A stretch of 64,000 bases of DNA, from assembly GCF_965139335.1 (NCBI RefSeq), contig NZ_CBCSEL010000004.1; one strand, written 5' to 3'. The notes beneath the pieces were generated by a model. It was not told the origin of the DNA. It searched no databases and saw only the letters and a program-made list of their open reading frames with translations. A program made the translations under genes and the position numbers. Positions 1-9,395 of this stretch are shown piece after piece. The stretch comes from Catellicoccus marimammalium. Lineage in GTDB: Bacteria > Bacillota > Bacilli > Lactobacillales > Catellicoccaceae. Each line of letters opens with the position of its first letter. Positions within the stretch are counted from its first letter, which is position 1.

Positions 1-1684
1 CAGGCGTTCCTTCATAAGAGTTTCCACTACTTGTTTCTTTGTCACTTGCTAAAGTAACAACTACAGAATCACCAATACTCATATCTGTATTTGAACTTGG
101 CTCTTGACGAAGAACGGTTCCTTTTTCTTTATTACTTGGTTCATATTTCCAAATGACATGTAGACCATTACGACTTAAATATTGTTCTACTTCACTTTGA
201 CTCCAACCAGACATATCTTCTAAAGGTAATCCTGAAGATCCAACACTGACAAGAAGAGAAATTTTATCTTTTCCTACTGTCAATTTTGTTTGTGCGCTTG
301 GTTCTTGCTCAAAGATCATATTTTTATCAAAAGTACTATTCAAACATTTGGTAATTTCAATATCTTTTTTATTCCAACCATCATTTTCTAAAGAGGCCAC
401 TACATCATCGATATTTTGTCCTAAAACATTTTTCATCGTATAACTTTCAGTACCTCGACTAACAATCAACAGAACTTTTTTATAACGTTTTACCGTCGTT
501 CCTTCTTTTGGTTTTGTTCGAATGACATGATTTTTTGGAATCGAAGAATCAAATTCATATTCGACATCGTCAATTTTCAAATGTTGTTTTTGTAAAATTT
601 GTTCCGCTTCATTTACTGATTTTCCAGTTAAATCAGGCACTGAAGTTTTTGGTTGTAAAAAGAAGGAGCCTACACCCAATAAAAGAAGGAGAAGTAACAC
701 CCATAACCACCATTTGCGTTNCTTTTTCTNCTTCTTTTTCTTTTTTGTTTCTTGTTTTGGTGGTTCTACTTCTTTTTGTTGTTCTTTTTCTTTTTCTGCT
801 TGTTTTTTCTGTGCTAATTCAGCTTGTTCTTTTTTAGTTAAAAAGACAGGCTCATTAACACGAGTCGCTGAAAGAACTGTACTTAAATCTTCGGACATTT
901 CATTGACACTTCGATAGCGTTCATTTGGATCTTTCGCTGTCGCTTTAAAAATTACATTTTCTAACGCTTGCGGAATGTTAGGGTTTACCTTACGAACAGA
1001 AGGAATTTCTTCTTGGAAGTGTTTCAAAGCAATCGAAACCGCAGACTCTCCATCAAAAGGAACCTTCCCTGTCAAAAGCTCATATAAAATAATTCCTAAT
1101 GCATAAATATCAGACTGTGGTATCGCATTCGCTCCTCTGGCTTGTTCTGGAGATAAATAATGGACAGAACCTAATAACGTGCTTGTTTGCGTAATGGAAG
1201 TTTCCGAAAGAGCTACTGCAATTCCAAAGTCAGTAATTTTACATTCTCCTGCACCGTTAATTAAAATGTTTTGTGGTTTTAAATCACGGTGGATAATGCG
1301 ATGTTGGTGAGCAACTGCTACAGCAGATAGAATTTGTTGCATAATATCTACTGCTTTATCAAAAGAAATCGGTGCATTTTCGTAGATATAAGTTTTTAAG
1401 TCTGTTCCTTTGACGTATTCCATAACAATGTATTGCAAGCCGTGGTCTTCACCAATATCATAAATCTCTACCACATTTGGATGGACAATTTCACTTGCTG
1501 CCAAAGCTTCTCTTTGAAAACGCTGCAACGCTTTAGGATCATTTTGAAAGTCAAAACGCAAAATTTTTACTGCGACTTCTCGATTTAAAATTAAATCATA
1601 AGCTAAATAAACTTTAGCCATTCCACCGCTACCAATTCCACGGATAATTTCATAACGACCATTAATCTTTTGTCCTACTTCCAT
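1..1684 (-). CDS. prkC: PASTA-domain Ser/Thr protein kinase (PrkC/IreK/StkP type), 3' end outside window
   Basis: Membrane kinase that senses cell-wall material through extracellular PASTA repeats and phosphorylates cytoplasmic proteins. The start (MEVGQKINGRYE) overlaps the stop of the upstream phosphatase gene by one base (TAATG). Translation shows a glycine loop GSGGMA (residues 18-23), AVK lysine at 40, HRDLKPQN at 132-139 with catalytic Asp134, and DFG at 152-154. A Lys-rich stretch is followed by one membrane segment rich in Trp and Leu (about 325-345). The rest is extracellular, with room for about three PASTA repeats before the frame runs off the left edge still open. Two N bases (721, 730) fall in the Lys-rich stretch before the membrane, so one or two residues there are unknown. 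The phosphatase-kinase pair behind rsmB is the usual Firmicute order. Confidence 0.95.
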   Translation of the reverse strand, partial: MEVGQKINGRYEIIRGIGSGGMAKVYLAYDLILNREVAVKILRFDFQNDPKALQRFQREALAASEIVHPNVVEIYDIGEDHGLQYIVMEYVKGTDLKTYIYENAPISFDKAVDIMQQILSAVAVAHQHRIIHRDLKPQNILINGAGECKITDFGIAVALSETSITQTSTLLGSVHYLSPEQARGANAIPQSDIYALGIILYELLTGKVPFDGESAVSIALKHFQEEIPSVRKVNPNIPQALENVIFKATAKDPNERYRSVNEMSEDLSTVLSATRVNEPVFLTKKEQAELAQKKQAEKEKEQQKEVEPPKQETKKKKKXKKXRKWWLWVLLLLLLLGVGSFFLQPKTSVPDLTGKSVNEAEQILQKQHLKIDDVEYEFDSSIPKNHVIRTKPKEGTTVKRYKKVLLIVSRGTESYTMKNVLGQNIDDVVASLENDGWNKKDIEITKCLNSTFDKNMIFEQEPSAQTKLTVGKDKISLLVSVGSSGLPLEDMSGWSQSEVEQYLSRNGLHVIWKYEPSNKEKGTVLRQEPSSNTDMSIGDSVVVTLASDKETSSGNSYEGTP

Positions 1685-2424
1685 TATTCTTCCTCCTTCC
1701 CTTCACAATCTAATAATGCGACCGTAATATTATCATAGCCTCCTGCTTCATTGGCTAATAAAAGTAAACGTTGTACTGCTGTGGATAAGTCTTTTTCTTC
1801 CATCACACATTGATAGATCTCTTCTGGGGTTAGCATACTACTTAACCCATCTGAACATAATAAAAAGTACCCACTATTTTTCTTATGTACACAAGTTTCG
1901 ATTTCCATAGGTCCTTCCATTCCAACCGTACTTGTTAACATATTTTTCTTTGGATGGTTCGCAGCCATTTCTTCATCAATTTCACCATTTTTTAGCAGGA
2001 TATTAATCAAAGAGTGGTCTTCTGTAATTTGTTGAATTCCTTGCTCATTTAATAAATACACTCGGCTATCTCCGACATGGGCAATGACTACATGAGAGCG
2101 AATCACTGCCAAAGCAATAATCGTTGTACCCATGCCATATTTATTTTCGTCTTCATACCATTGGTCGACGATTTTTTTATTTTCTAACTGAATTTGTGCC
2201 CATAACCAATCACTAGCTTGAGTGACATTTAAGGCATCGGTTTGTTTCCATAAGGCTCCTAAATTTTCAACCACAGAACGACTCGCAATATCTCCTGCTT
2301 GGTGGCCACCCATACCGTCTGCTAATAAGACAAGTAGTTGTCCATCTTCATTATAAAAATAAGCAGCATAATCTTCATTATTTTTACGCCGCTGACCGAC
2401 ATCTGTTCCTAATTGAATTTCCAT
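1684..2424 (-). CDS. prpC: PP2C-type Ser/Thr protein phosphatase (Stp/PrpC/IreP)
   Basis: Metal-dependent PPM phosphatase that reverses phosphorylation by the adjacent PASTA kinase. The protein begins MEIQLGTDVGQRRKNNED and shows the family landmarks: RKNNED, the metal-binding LLADGMGGHQAGD, HVGDSRVYLL, FLLCSDGLSSML, and GGYDNITVALL near the C-terminus. About 246 residues, normal for the family. I chose the ATG at 2424 because AAGAGGTG sits just upstream. A longer frame starts 11 codons earlier but would begin inside the end of rsmB and adds nothing conserved. It is translationally coupled to the kinase by a one-base overlap. Confidence 0.96.
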   Translation of the reverse strand: MEIQLGTDVGQRRKNNEDYAAYFYNEDGQLLVLLADGMGGHQAGDIASRSVVENLGALWKQTDALNVTQASDWLWAQIQLENKKIVDQWYEDENKYGMGTTIIALAVIRSHVVIAHVGDSRVYLLNEQGIQQITEDHSLINILLKNGEIDEEMAANHPKKNMLTSTVGMEGPMEIETCVHKKNSGYFLLCSDGLSSMLTPEEIYQCVMEEKDLSTAVQRLLLLANEAGGYDNITVALLDCEGKEEE

Positions 2425-2435
2425 TTTTTCACCTC

Positions 2436-3794
2436 TTATTTGGATTTTTGTAGGCAACTAATAAAGAAGCCATCCGTATGATATTGATGAGGCAATATCG
2501 TTACTCCTAATGGATGGACAGAAGCTGGAATCGATTCTGCTCCTTGAACAGGAATTAGCGTAAACTCCGGATGTTCTTTTAAAAATTGAGTAACCACTGC
2601 TTCATTTTCTTCTTTATTAATTGTACATGTACTATATACCATAATTCCACCTTGTTTTAAACAAGGAGCGCAGGCATTTAAAATTTGTAATTGAATCGTA
2701 GATAAACGTGATAAATCAGTAATAGATTTACTGTATTTAATATCTGGCTTTCTTCGCATCAACCCAAGGCCAGAACAAGGTGCATCCACTAAAATACGAT
2801 CAAAACTTTCTTTTGCAAAAGTATCTCCAACTTTTCGAGCATCTAACGTTTGTGCAGTCACACGATCTGTGACGTGAAGGCGTGCTGCAGTTTCTTCAAT
2901 TAATTCACATTTATGTTGGTGAATATCTAACGCTGTTACTTTTCCTCCTTGAGTGGCATCTAAATAACTAGCAATATGCCCTGTCTTTCCTCCAGGAGCA
3001 GCACAAGCATCTAATACTTGATGTTGTGGCTCTACTTGTAAGGCAGGAGCTACGAGCATTGAACTTTCGTCTTGAATCGTAATCCTTCCTTCTTTAAAAG
3101 CCTTACTTCCTGCTAAATGTCCAGTCGCAGCAATAATGCCATCAGGAGAAACTGGACTTTCTTTAACTGAAAATCCTTCTTTTTTCAAAGTTTCTAAGCA
3201 ATCTTCTCTATCATCTTCACGTTTTGTTAAACGAGCACTGGCATGACTTGGAGTAAGTAAGGAAGCCAATAAATCTTCTGCTTCTTTTTTCCCATATTGA
3301 TCTACAATCAAAGAAACTAAATCTTTAGGTACACTATACATAATGCTCAAACGTTCAATAGGATCTTGAATCGCTCTTGGATCTTTTAAATCACTACGTA
3401 AGAGATTACGTAACACACCATTTACAAATTTACCGATTCCTGGATTTCCTTTTTCTTTAGCAATTTTCACACTTTCATCCACTACCGCATGATTCGGTAC
3501 TCGATCTAAAAATAGCAGTTGATACAGTGCTAAAAGTAAAAGTTCTTGCACCCAATCTTGTACCTTTTTTCCTTGAATGAAAGGAGAAAGAATATATTCT
3601 AAGGTATAACGACGACTAATCGTCCCATAAACCAATTCTGCTAATAGTGCTCGATCTTTTTCTTCTACTTTAGCCTTTTTAATCATTAAATTGGAGTATG
3701 CTTGGTTTTTACGCACACGCAATAAAATTTCTAACGCTTGATAACGTACTGTTTTTTCTAATTCTGGACTTACTTTTCGTTCTTTTTTAGACAT
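2436..3794 (-). CDS. rsmB: 16S rRNA (cytosine-967-C5)-methyltransferase RsmB
   Basis: Methylates C967 of 16S rRNA using S-adenosylmethionine. The N-terminal third is an RNA-binding NusB-like domain. The C-terminal part is the methyltransferase, with the SAM loop LDACAAPGGKTGHIA and the two family cysteines in VDAPCSGLGLMRRKPD and VYSTCTINKEEN. About 452 residues, normal length. Two possible starts lie side by side (TTG then ATG). I took the ATG at 3794, which has GGAG nine bases upstream. The first codons overlap the 3' end of fmt, so the two genes are translationally coupled within the gmk-rpoZ-priA-fmt-rsmB-phosphatase-kinase run. Confidence 0.96.
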   Translation of the reverse strand: MSKKERKVSPELEKTVRYQALEILLRVRKNQAYSNLMIKKAKVEEKDRALLAELVYGTISRRYTLEYILSPFIQGKKVQDWVQELLLLALYQLLFLDRVPNHAVVDESVKIAKEKGNPGIGKFVNGVLRNLLRSDLKDPRAIQDPIERLSIMYSVPKDLVSLIVDQYGKKEAEDLLASLLTPSHASARLTKREDDREDCLETLKKEGFSVKESPVSPDGIIAATGHLAGSKAFKEGRITIQDESSMLVAPALQVEPQHQVLDACAAPGGKTGHIASYLDATQGGKVTALDIHQHKCELIEETAARLHVTDRVTAQTLDARKVGDTFAKESFDRILVDAPCSGLGLMRRKPDIKYSKSITDLSRLSTIQLQILNACAPCLKQGGIMVYSTCTINKEENEAVVTQFLKEHPEFTLIPVQGAESIPASVHPLGVTILPHQYHTDGFFISCLQKSK

Positions 3795-4728
3795 CAAAAG
3801 TTTCTCCTACTTGCATATTGCGTCCCATTCCATTGACAAAAGATTGAATATCCATTTTGCTTTTTCCTGCCGGTTGTAATTCCGTAATCGCCAAAACGGT
3901 ACCCTTCCCACAGGCCACTTCTAGCCCTTCTTTGGCAATCGCTAAAATAGTTCCAGGTGCTTTATCTGTTGTTTTGTCTTGTGCTTTTGCAGCCCAAATT
4001 TTCCAACGTTGACCCTCTTTTGTCGTATGAGCAACAGGGAAAGGATTCATTCCTTGAACTTGATAAGCTAATTCTTTGGCTGGACGATGCCAATCCATTT
4101 TTTCTTGTTCTCTTGTAATATTTGGTGAATAGGTAGCTTCTTCTTCATTTTGTGGTTGAGGAGTAATTTTTCCTTCTAAGTAAAGAGGAAGTGTATCTAA
4201 TAGTAAATCTCGACCTAAAAGACTTAAGCGTTCAAACATTTCTCCTACATTACTATCTCCAATAGTAATTTCAGCTTGTGATAAAATGTCTCCTGCATCC
4301 ATTTTTTTCACCATTTGCATAATCGTAACGCCTGTTTTTTCTTCTCCTTCCATAATCGCATAATGGACTGGAGCGCCCCCACGATATTTTGGTAATAAAG
4401 AAGCATGGACATTAATCGCTCCATAAGTTGGTGCTTCTAATAAACGCTCTGGTAAAAATTGACCAAAAGCAGCAGTAATAATTAAATCTGGTTTTTGAGC
4501 AATGATTTCTTCCATCTCTTTCGAGCCAGAAATTTTTTCTGGTTGCCAAATAGGTAAATGATGTGCTAACGCAGCTTCTTTCACTGGAGAAGGAGTTAAT
4601 ACTTTTTTTCTACCTTTTGGACGATCCGGCTGTGTCACTACTCCAATGACGTCATACCCTTTTTCAATCAATCCTTCTAAAATAGGGACTGAGAATTGTG
4701 GTGTTCCCATAAAAATAATTTTTGTCAT
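3787..4728 (-). CDS. fmt: methionyl-tRNA formyltransferase
   Basis: Formylates initiator Met-tRNA from 10-formyltetrahydrofolate. The 313-residue protein begins MTKIIFMGTPQFSVPILEGL and carries the catalytic signature INVHASLLPKYRGGAPVH (Asn and His near residues 106-108) and the Asp in MDAGDILSQ. A smaller C-terminal tRNA-binding domain follows. The start has AGGAGGACTT upstream. It lies eight bases after priA and overlaps rsmB by eight bases, so all three are probably on one message. Its folate cofactor links it loosely to the folate transporter gene near 17.5 kb. Confidence 0.97.
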   Translation of the reverse strand: MTKIIFMGTPQFSVPILEGLIEKGYDVIGVVTQPDRPKGRKKVLTPSPVKEAALAHHLPIWQPEKISGSKEMEEIIAQKPDLIITAAFGQFLPERLLEAPTYGAINVHASLLPKYRGGAPVHYAIMEGEEKTGVTIMQMVKKMDAGDILSQAEITIGDSNVGEMFERLSLLGRDLLLDTLPLYLEGKITPQPQNEEEATYSPNITREQEKMDWHRPAKELAYQVQGMNPFPVAHTTKEGQRWKIWAAKAQDKTTDKAPGTILAIAKEGLEVACGKGTVLAITELQPAGKSKMDIQSFVNGMGRNMQVGETFDV

Positions 4729-4736
4729 AAGTCCTC

Positions 4737-7121
4737 CTATAATAAATGCAATGGCTCTTTATCAATCATAATATAAACTTTTTCTCGTTCCGCCATTTGC
4801 AGTGATTCTAATAATTCTTTCAAATACATTAGCAATTGTGGTTCTTTTTTATATTTCACAATGATTTGATAATAATATTGCTTTTTCATTCGAATTAAAG
4901 GTTCCATTGTTGGACCAATAATAAAGGTTGTCGTTTCGACTTGTTGAACCAATTGCTCTTTTATTATTTTAGCATACTTATACGCAAGATGTGATTCCTC
5001 ACTTTTAACTGTAATCGCTACGGTATAGTAGTAGGGAGAATAGTTTCCTAAGTGACGATAATACATTTCTTTTTTGAAAAAAGATTCATAATCTTGTTGA
5101 ACAGCACATTGAATGGCATAATGCTCAGGATTATACGTTTGGATAATCACTTTTCCTTCTTTTTCTCCTCTTCCTGCTCGGCCACTGACTTGAGTTAATA
5201 ATTGAAAACAACGTTCACTCGCTCGAAAATCAGGAAAATAAAGAGCGGTATCTGCATTTAATACTCCTACCAAGGTTACGTTAGGAAAGTCCAATCCTTT
5301 AGCAATCATTTGCGTACCAATTAAAATATCAGCTTTTTGTTCTGAAAATGCTTTTAATTTCTGTTGAATGCTTCCCTTTTGTCGTGTTGTATCCACATCC
5401 ATTCGCAAAATACGAGCAGAAGGAAATAGCTGATGTATTTGTTCTTCCACTTGTTGTGTTCCCATTCCATGGTGCATCATCGTTTTTTGGTGACAATGCG
5501 GACATTCTTGAGGAACAGGAGCTTCATGGCCACAGTAATGACATTTTAAAGCTTGATCATTAGCATGGTAGGTCAAAGAAATATCACAGTTTGGACATTG
5601 CATCACTTCCCCACAACTAGAACATTGTAAAAAAGAAGCATATCCGCGACGATTTAGCAATAAAATCACCTGTTCTTTTCGTTCTAGACAGTAATAAATT
5701 TGATTCAATAAATTCAAGCTAAAGTGAAAACAAGTGGGATGCTTTTCACAGGTTCTCATATCTAATAATTGAACGCTAGGTAAAGATTGTGTTTGCGGAC
5801 GTGTCGTTAAACGCAATAGTTGATAACGTCCTTTTTCTGCTCTCGCTCGTGATTCCAAAGAAGGAGTCGCACTGCCTAAAACTACAGGACAGTGATGATA
5901 TTTGGCACGGAACTTAGCCACTTCTATTGCATGATAGCGTGGCATCTCTTCTTGTTTATAACTACTTTCATGCTCTTCATCAATGATGATGACCCCTATC
6001 TTTTCTAATGGAGCAAAAATCGCCGACCGAGTTCCAATTACAATAGAAACTTCTCCTTTTTGAATCGAGCGCCACTCATCATATTTTTCTCCAGCACTCA
6101 AACCACTATGCAATACGCCTACTTTTTTACCAAAACGAGCATAAAAACGCTGCACAATTTGAGAAGTTAAGGCAATTTCTGGTACTAAAAGTAAGGCTGT
6201 TTGTCCTTGTTTCAACACCTCTTCAATCACTTGCATATAAACTTCTGTTTTTCCGCTTCCGGTAACTCCTTCTAAAAGGAAGGTAGTATGTTCTTGTTTT
6301 TGATTGGAAACAAGAATTGCTTCTTTGGCTCTTTTTTGTTCTTCTGTTAAAGACAAAGGTTTACTTGTAGTACCTTCTTCTTTTTGTAACCGAGAGACTG
6401 CTTGTTGAGTTCGAACGATGAATCCTTTTTCTTCTGCCTTTTGCCACTGAGCTTGTGCAATTTTTGTAGAAAGAGGTTGCCAATCTTTGTTAGAAAGATG
6501 CTTTATCATTTCTAATACTTCTTGCCATCGAACTGCGTTTTTTCTTGTTTTTGCTTGTTCTTCTTCTAATCGTTCAAGGGAAGCTAATCGTTTTCCAAAC
6601 CAAACGAGTTTTTCTTTGGCTCCTTTTTTTTGTTCTTCTTCAACGATCGTCACCCAACCTTTTTTCACCCAAGATTGGAGTTGTTTTTCTTCTGTTGGTT
6701 CATTTTTGCCTACCCACCATTCTTTTTTCTTAGCAAAAAAAGTACAAGTTTCTTCATTTTCCACTTGAATTTGGTAGCAACGCTTAAATCTTCGTTTCGC
6801 TAATGGAGGTAACATCACTTGTAGACAGCGAATATAAAAAGCACAAGTCTCTTCCATCAAAAATTGAGCGATAGATAAAAGTTCTGGCGTTAACCAAATT
6901 TGATCATCATATTCAATGATGGTTTTCCATTTGGGATTTATTTCTGTGGCCTCTTTGATGCCAACAATAAACCCTTGTTTTTTTCGATTTTGTCGACCAA
7001 AAGGAACAACCACACTCATACCTGGATGTAATCGTTCTTCCCATGCTTGAGGAATCAAATAATCATAAGGAGTATTTGTTTGTTGTAAAGGCATATCTAC
7101 GATGATTTGTGCTATCTTCAT
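4737..7121 (-). CDS. priA: primosomal protein N' (replication restart helicase PriA)
   Basis: 3'-5' DNA helicase that reloads the replisome at stalled forks. The 794-residue protein has an N-terminal DNA-binding domain, Walker A in LLEGVTGSGKTEVYMQ, a DEEH box (IIIDEEHESSYKQ), and a zinc region with cysteine pairs (CSSCGEVMQCPNC, CHYCG, CPHC) about two thirds along. A helicase C-terminal domain follows, with QMIAKGLDFPNV and VSGRAGRG. ATG at 7121 has AAGGA upstream. It sits between rpoZ and fmt, a conserved Firmicute order. Confidence 0.97.
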   Translation of the reverse strand: MKIAQIIVDMPLQQTNTPYDYLIPQAWEERLHPGMSVVVPFGRQNRKKQGFIVGIKEATEINPKWKTIIEYDDQIWLTPELLSIAQFLMEETCAFYIRCLQVMLPPLAKRRFKRCYQIQVENEETCTFFAKKKEWWVGKNEPTEEKQLQSWVKKGWVTIVEEEQKKGAKEKLVWFGKRLASLERLEEEQAKTRKNAVRWQEVLEMIKHLSNKDWQPLSTKIAQAQWQKAEEKGFIVRTQQAVSRLQKEEGTTSKPLSLTEEQKRAKEAILVSNQKQEHTTFLLEGVTGSGKTEVYMQVIEEVLKQGQTALLLVPEIALTSQIVQRFYARFGKKVGVLHSGLSAGEKYDEWRSIQKGEVSIVIGTRSAIFAPLEKIGVIIIDEEHESSYKQEEMPRYHAIEVAKFRAKYHHCPVVLGSATPSLESRARAEKGRYQLLRLTTRPQTQSLPSVQLLDMRTCEKHPTCFHFSLNLLNQIYYCLERKEQVILLLNRRGYASFLQCSSCGEVMQCPNCDISLTYHANDQALKCHYCGHEAPVPQECPHCHQKTMMHHGMGTQQVEEQIHQLFPSARILRMDVDTTRQKGSIQQKLKAFSEQKADILIGTQMIAKGLDFPNVTLVGVLNADTALYFPDFRASERCFQLLTQVSGRAGRGEKEGKVIIQTYNPEHYAIQCAVQQDYESFFKKEMYYRHLGNYSPYYYTVAITVKSEESHLAYKYAKIIKEQLVQQVETTTFIIGPTMEPLIRMKKQYYYQIIVKYKKEPQLLMYLKELLESLQMAEREKVYIMIDKEPLHLL

Positions 7122-7172
7122 TTTTTATCCTTTCATAAAAAGAGGAGGGAATCTTCTTCCCTCCTTTCTTTT

Positions 7173-7481
7173 CTATTTAAAAATGGAATCTAATTTTACA
7201 CGTTCTTCTAACGCTTCTTCTTCATGTTGGCGCATCATTTCTGCTTCTTGCTCTTGACGACGAACCATTTCTCTTTTCAATTCTGGGTTAGGATAAATCG
7301 TTACATCTCCTGCCGCAATTTCTTCTAAAGCTTTCCCAACACTCTTATAAGATTCATAATGTTGTAACATTTTACGAGCATGATTATCTAATTCATGCGC
7401 ACGTTTTGCTGACAAAATTACTAAAGAATACTTTGAATCTACTCGATCTAATAATAAATCGATGGATGGTTTTAACATCAT
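7173..7481 (-). CDS. rpoZ: DNA-directed RNA polymerase omega subunit
   Basis: Small subunit that helps assemble RNA polymerase. The 102-residue protein contains the conserved KPSIDLLLDRVDSKYSLVIL and SAKRAHELD segments, followed by a charged Glu/Arg-rich tail. Two consecutive Met codons start it. I kept the first, with GGAG ten bases upstream. It begins four bases after gmk, the usual gmk-rpoZ pairing. Confidence 0.96.
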   Translation of the reverse strand: MMLKPSIDLLLDRVDSKYSLVILSAKRAHELDNHARKMLQHYESYKSVGKALEEIAAGDVTIYPNPELKREMVRRQEQEAEMMRQHEEEALEERVKLDSIFK

Positions 7482-7485
7482 AGTC

Positions 7486-8100
7486 TTACATCTCCTCTAT
7501 CATCTTTTCATAGCGTTTCATCACTCGTTCTACTCGGTAATGTTCACTAGAAATAATATCTTTAATTCGTTTTACCGCTAGAGGAACTTCATCATTAATG
7601 ACCGCATAATCATAATTTTTCATCATTTGAATTTCTTCTACCGCTACTTTCATTCGTTCGTCAATAATTTTTGGTTCATCTGTACCGCGACCTTCAATGC
7701 GTTGACGTAACTCTTCTAAACTAGGAGGAGTTAAGAAAATAAATACCGCATCTGGGCATTTTTCCTTAATATGCATCGCTCCTTGAACTTCGATCTCTAA
7801 AAAGACATCTTTTCCGCTATTTAATGTATCTTCGACATAACGTAAAGGGGTACCATAGTAGTTTCCTACATATTCAGCATATTCTAGCATTTCCCCTTTT
7901 TTGATTAACTCTTCAAATTCTTCTCTTGTGCGGAAGAAATAATCTACGCCCTCTACTTCTCCTTCACGTTTTTTACGTGTAGTCATAGAAACAGAGTACT
8001 CAAATTGATGATCATCACCTTCAAAAATTGCCTTTCTTACCGTTCCTTTACCAACACCAGACGGTCCAGACAAAACAATCAATAATCCTCGTTCGGTCAT
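7486..8100 (-). CDS. gmk: guanylate kinase
   Basis: Phosphorylates GMP to GDP with ATP. The protein starts MTERGLLIVLSGPSGVGKGT, with the P-loop at about residues 12-19, and carries the GMP-binding SVSMTTRKKREGEVEGVDYF. 204 residues, the usual size. The frame stays open 33 codons further upstream, but ATG 8100 is preceded by GGAGGACATT and matches the normal N-terminus. Feeds the nucleotide pool downstream of guaA, which is also in this window. Confidence 0.97.
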   Translation of the reverse strand: MTERGLLIVLSGPSGVGKGTVRKAIFEGDDHQFEYSVSMTTRKKREGEVEGVDYFFRTREEFEELIKKGEMLEYAEYVGNYYGTPLRYVEDTLNSGKDVFLEIEVQGAMHIKEKCPDAVFIFLTPPSLEELRQRIEGRGTDEPKIIDERMKVAVEEIQMMKNYDYAVINDEVPLAVKRIKDIISSEHYRVERVMKRYEKMIEEM

Positions 8101-8165
8101 AATGTCCTCCTTTACTTTCTTATTTTTTATTCTATGAAAAATCAACTCTTTTTTCAAGAGAGGAA

Positions 8166-8516
8166 TCATTTCTCTAAAATAACTTGAGCTACTGCCCATT
8201 GATCAGAATGAGATAAAGAAACCCAAGCATGACCTGAAAATGGATGCTTGGTAAACTGTGGCGCTCCTTTTTCATCATTGAGAATTTCTAATTCTTGAAA
8301 AGAAACTCCTGTAAATCCTGTTCCTAAGGCTTTAGCATAAGCTTCTTTACAAGCAAAGCGTCCTGCTAAATATTCTAGTTTTCTTTTTTCACTAGGAAAA
8401 TTTTCTAATTGTGCTTGCTCGTTTGGTGTTAAAACTCGAGCAATAAAACGAGGTTGCGTTATATTTCGTTCCATTCGTTTTAATTCTACAATATCAATTC
8501 CTATTCCTTGTATCAT
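8166..8516 (-). CDS. acpS: holo-[acyl-carrier-protein] synthase
   Basis: Transfers 4'-phosphopantetheine from CoA to acyl carrier protein. The 116-residue protein begins MIQGIGIDIVELKRMER and has the second family signature FACKEAYAKALGTGF, both carrying the magnesium-binding acidic residues. ATG at 8516 forms an ATGA overlap with the stop of the preceding gene, which supports this start over a longer frame of 11 more codons. Functionally linked to coaA near 60.5 kb, which commits pantothenate to CoA. Confidence 0.96.
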   Translation of the reverse strand: MIQGIGIDIVELKRMERNITQPRFIARVLTPNEQAQLENFPSEKRKLEYLAGRFACKEAYAKALGTGFTGVSFQELEILNDEKGAPQFTKHPFSGHAWVSLSHSDQWAVAQVILEK

Positions 8517-9268
8517 AACTCTTCTCCTAAAATGAGTTGGGTTGTCCATTCCTCTTCTTTGCGATGATAAATCAATTCTGCTACTTGCATTTCTTTTGTA
8601 TATTCAATTTCATCGACATTTTTTAAACGATCTTCTACGCGGTAAATCGGTAAGTGCACTTGTTCTTCATCCCAAGTCACTCCCCCAAAATATAAGACCA
8701 CTCCTTCTTGCCACACTTCTTTTAATTCTTTTAAGACATAAAGAGGTGGTGGAGTAATAGAAATCGGTTTTTTAATCCAACCTTTTCTTTCCTTACAACG
8801 TTCCAACAATTGTTCATGAATTTTTTGACTTAATAAGCGATAAAAATCTTCTAATTGTCGGCAATACAATTTATTTACTTCTTCTCCTAAAGTCAAAAAG
8901 ACATAATCATTTTGCAACTTATAAAAAAATGGCGAATGCAAATGATATTTCATATGACCAAAGTAAAGCAATTCAGAAATTTCGATAGGAGTCAATTGTT
9001 TAATCAAATGTAAATCAGAAAAATCAATCCAACATGTATTCTCTTCATTTCGTTGAGCAGAAGATAAATACTGTTCTACTTGTTCTCTTCCTTTAATGAT
9101 TCGCATTGCTGTATGATTTTCAAATTCTCCCCAATCATGTTCTTGATTTAACAACATAATATTGTCTGGGATATGGGATAAAGATTGATAAAAATCATGA
9201 GCTGAAATGCCTTTAGTTAATATCGAATTACTAATTGTGTCTAAATGCACATATACTGTTTCTCTCAC
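8513..9268 (-). CDS. hypothetical protein preceding acpS
   Basis: I do not recognise this 251-residue protein. It is soluble, with no signal peptide or membrane segment, and rich in Glu, Leu and Tyr. It contains paired aromatic stretches (LLYFGHMKYHLHSPFFYKLQ) and a mid-protein helical region around QLEDFYRLLSQKIHEQLLERC. It starts at GTG (9268) with a strong GGGAGGGATT site and ends in a four-base overlap with acpS, so the two are probably co-translated. It diverges from srtA. A role near acyl carrier protein or the envelope would be a guess from position only. Confidence 0.8.
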   Translation of the reverse strand: MRETVYVHLDTISNSILTKGISAHDFYQSLSHIPDNIMLLNQEHDWGEFENHTAMRIIKGREQVEQYLSSAQRNEENTCWIDFSDLHLIKQLTPIEISELLYFGHMKYHLHSPFFYKLQNDYVFLTLGEEVNKLYCRQLEDFYRLLSQKIHEQLLERCKERKGWIKKPISITPPPLYVLKELKEVWQEGVVLYFGGVTWDEEQVHLPIYRVEDRLKNVDEIEYTKEMQVAELIYHRKEEEWTTQLILGEEL

Positions 9269-9395
9269 TCAATCCCTCCCTTTGCAATCTACTTTTCATT
9301 TTACACAATTTTTTCTTCTTTTTCGATACAGTTTATCAATAATTCTGTTTCATTTTTGTAACAAAAAAGTTAGTATAAAGAAAAGGGGGAATCAT

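Noticed and set aside
535..917. Plus-strand frames opposite the PASTA kinase
   Set aside because: They are antisense shadows of a kinase gene whose own frame is interrupted by N bases; no ribosome site.
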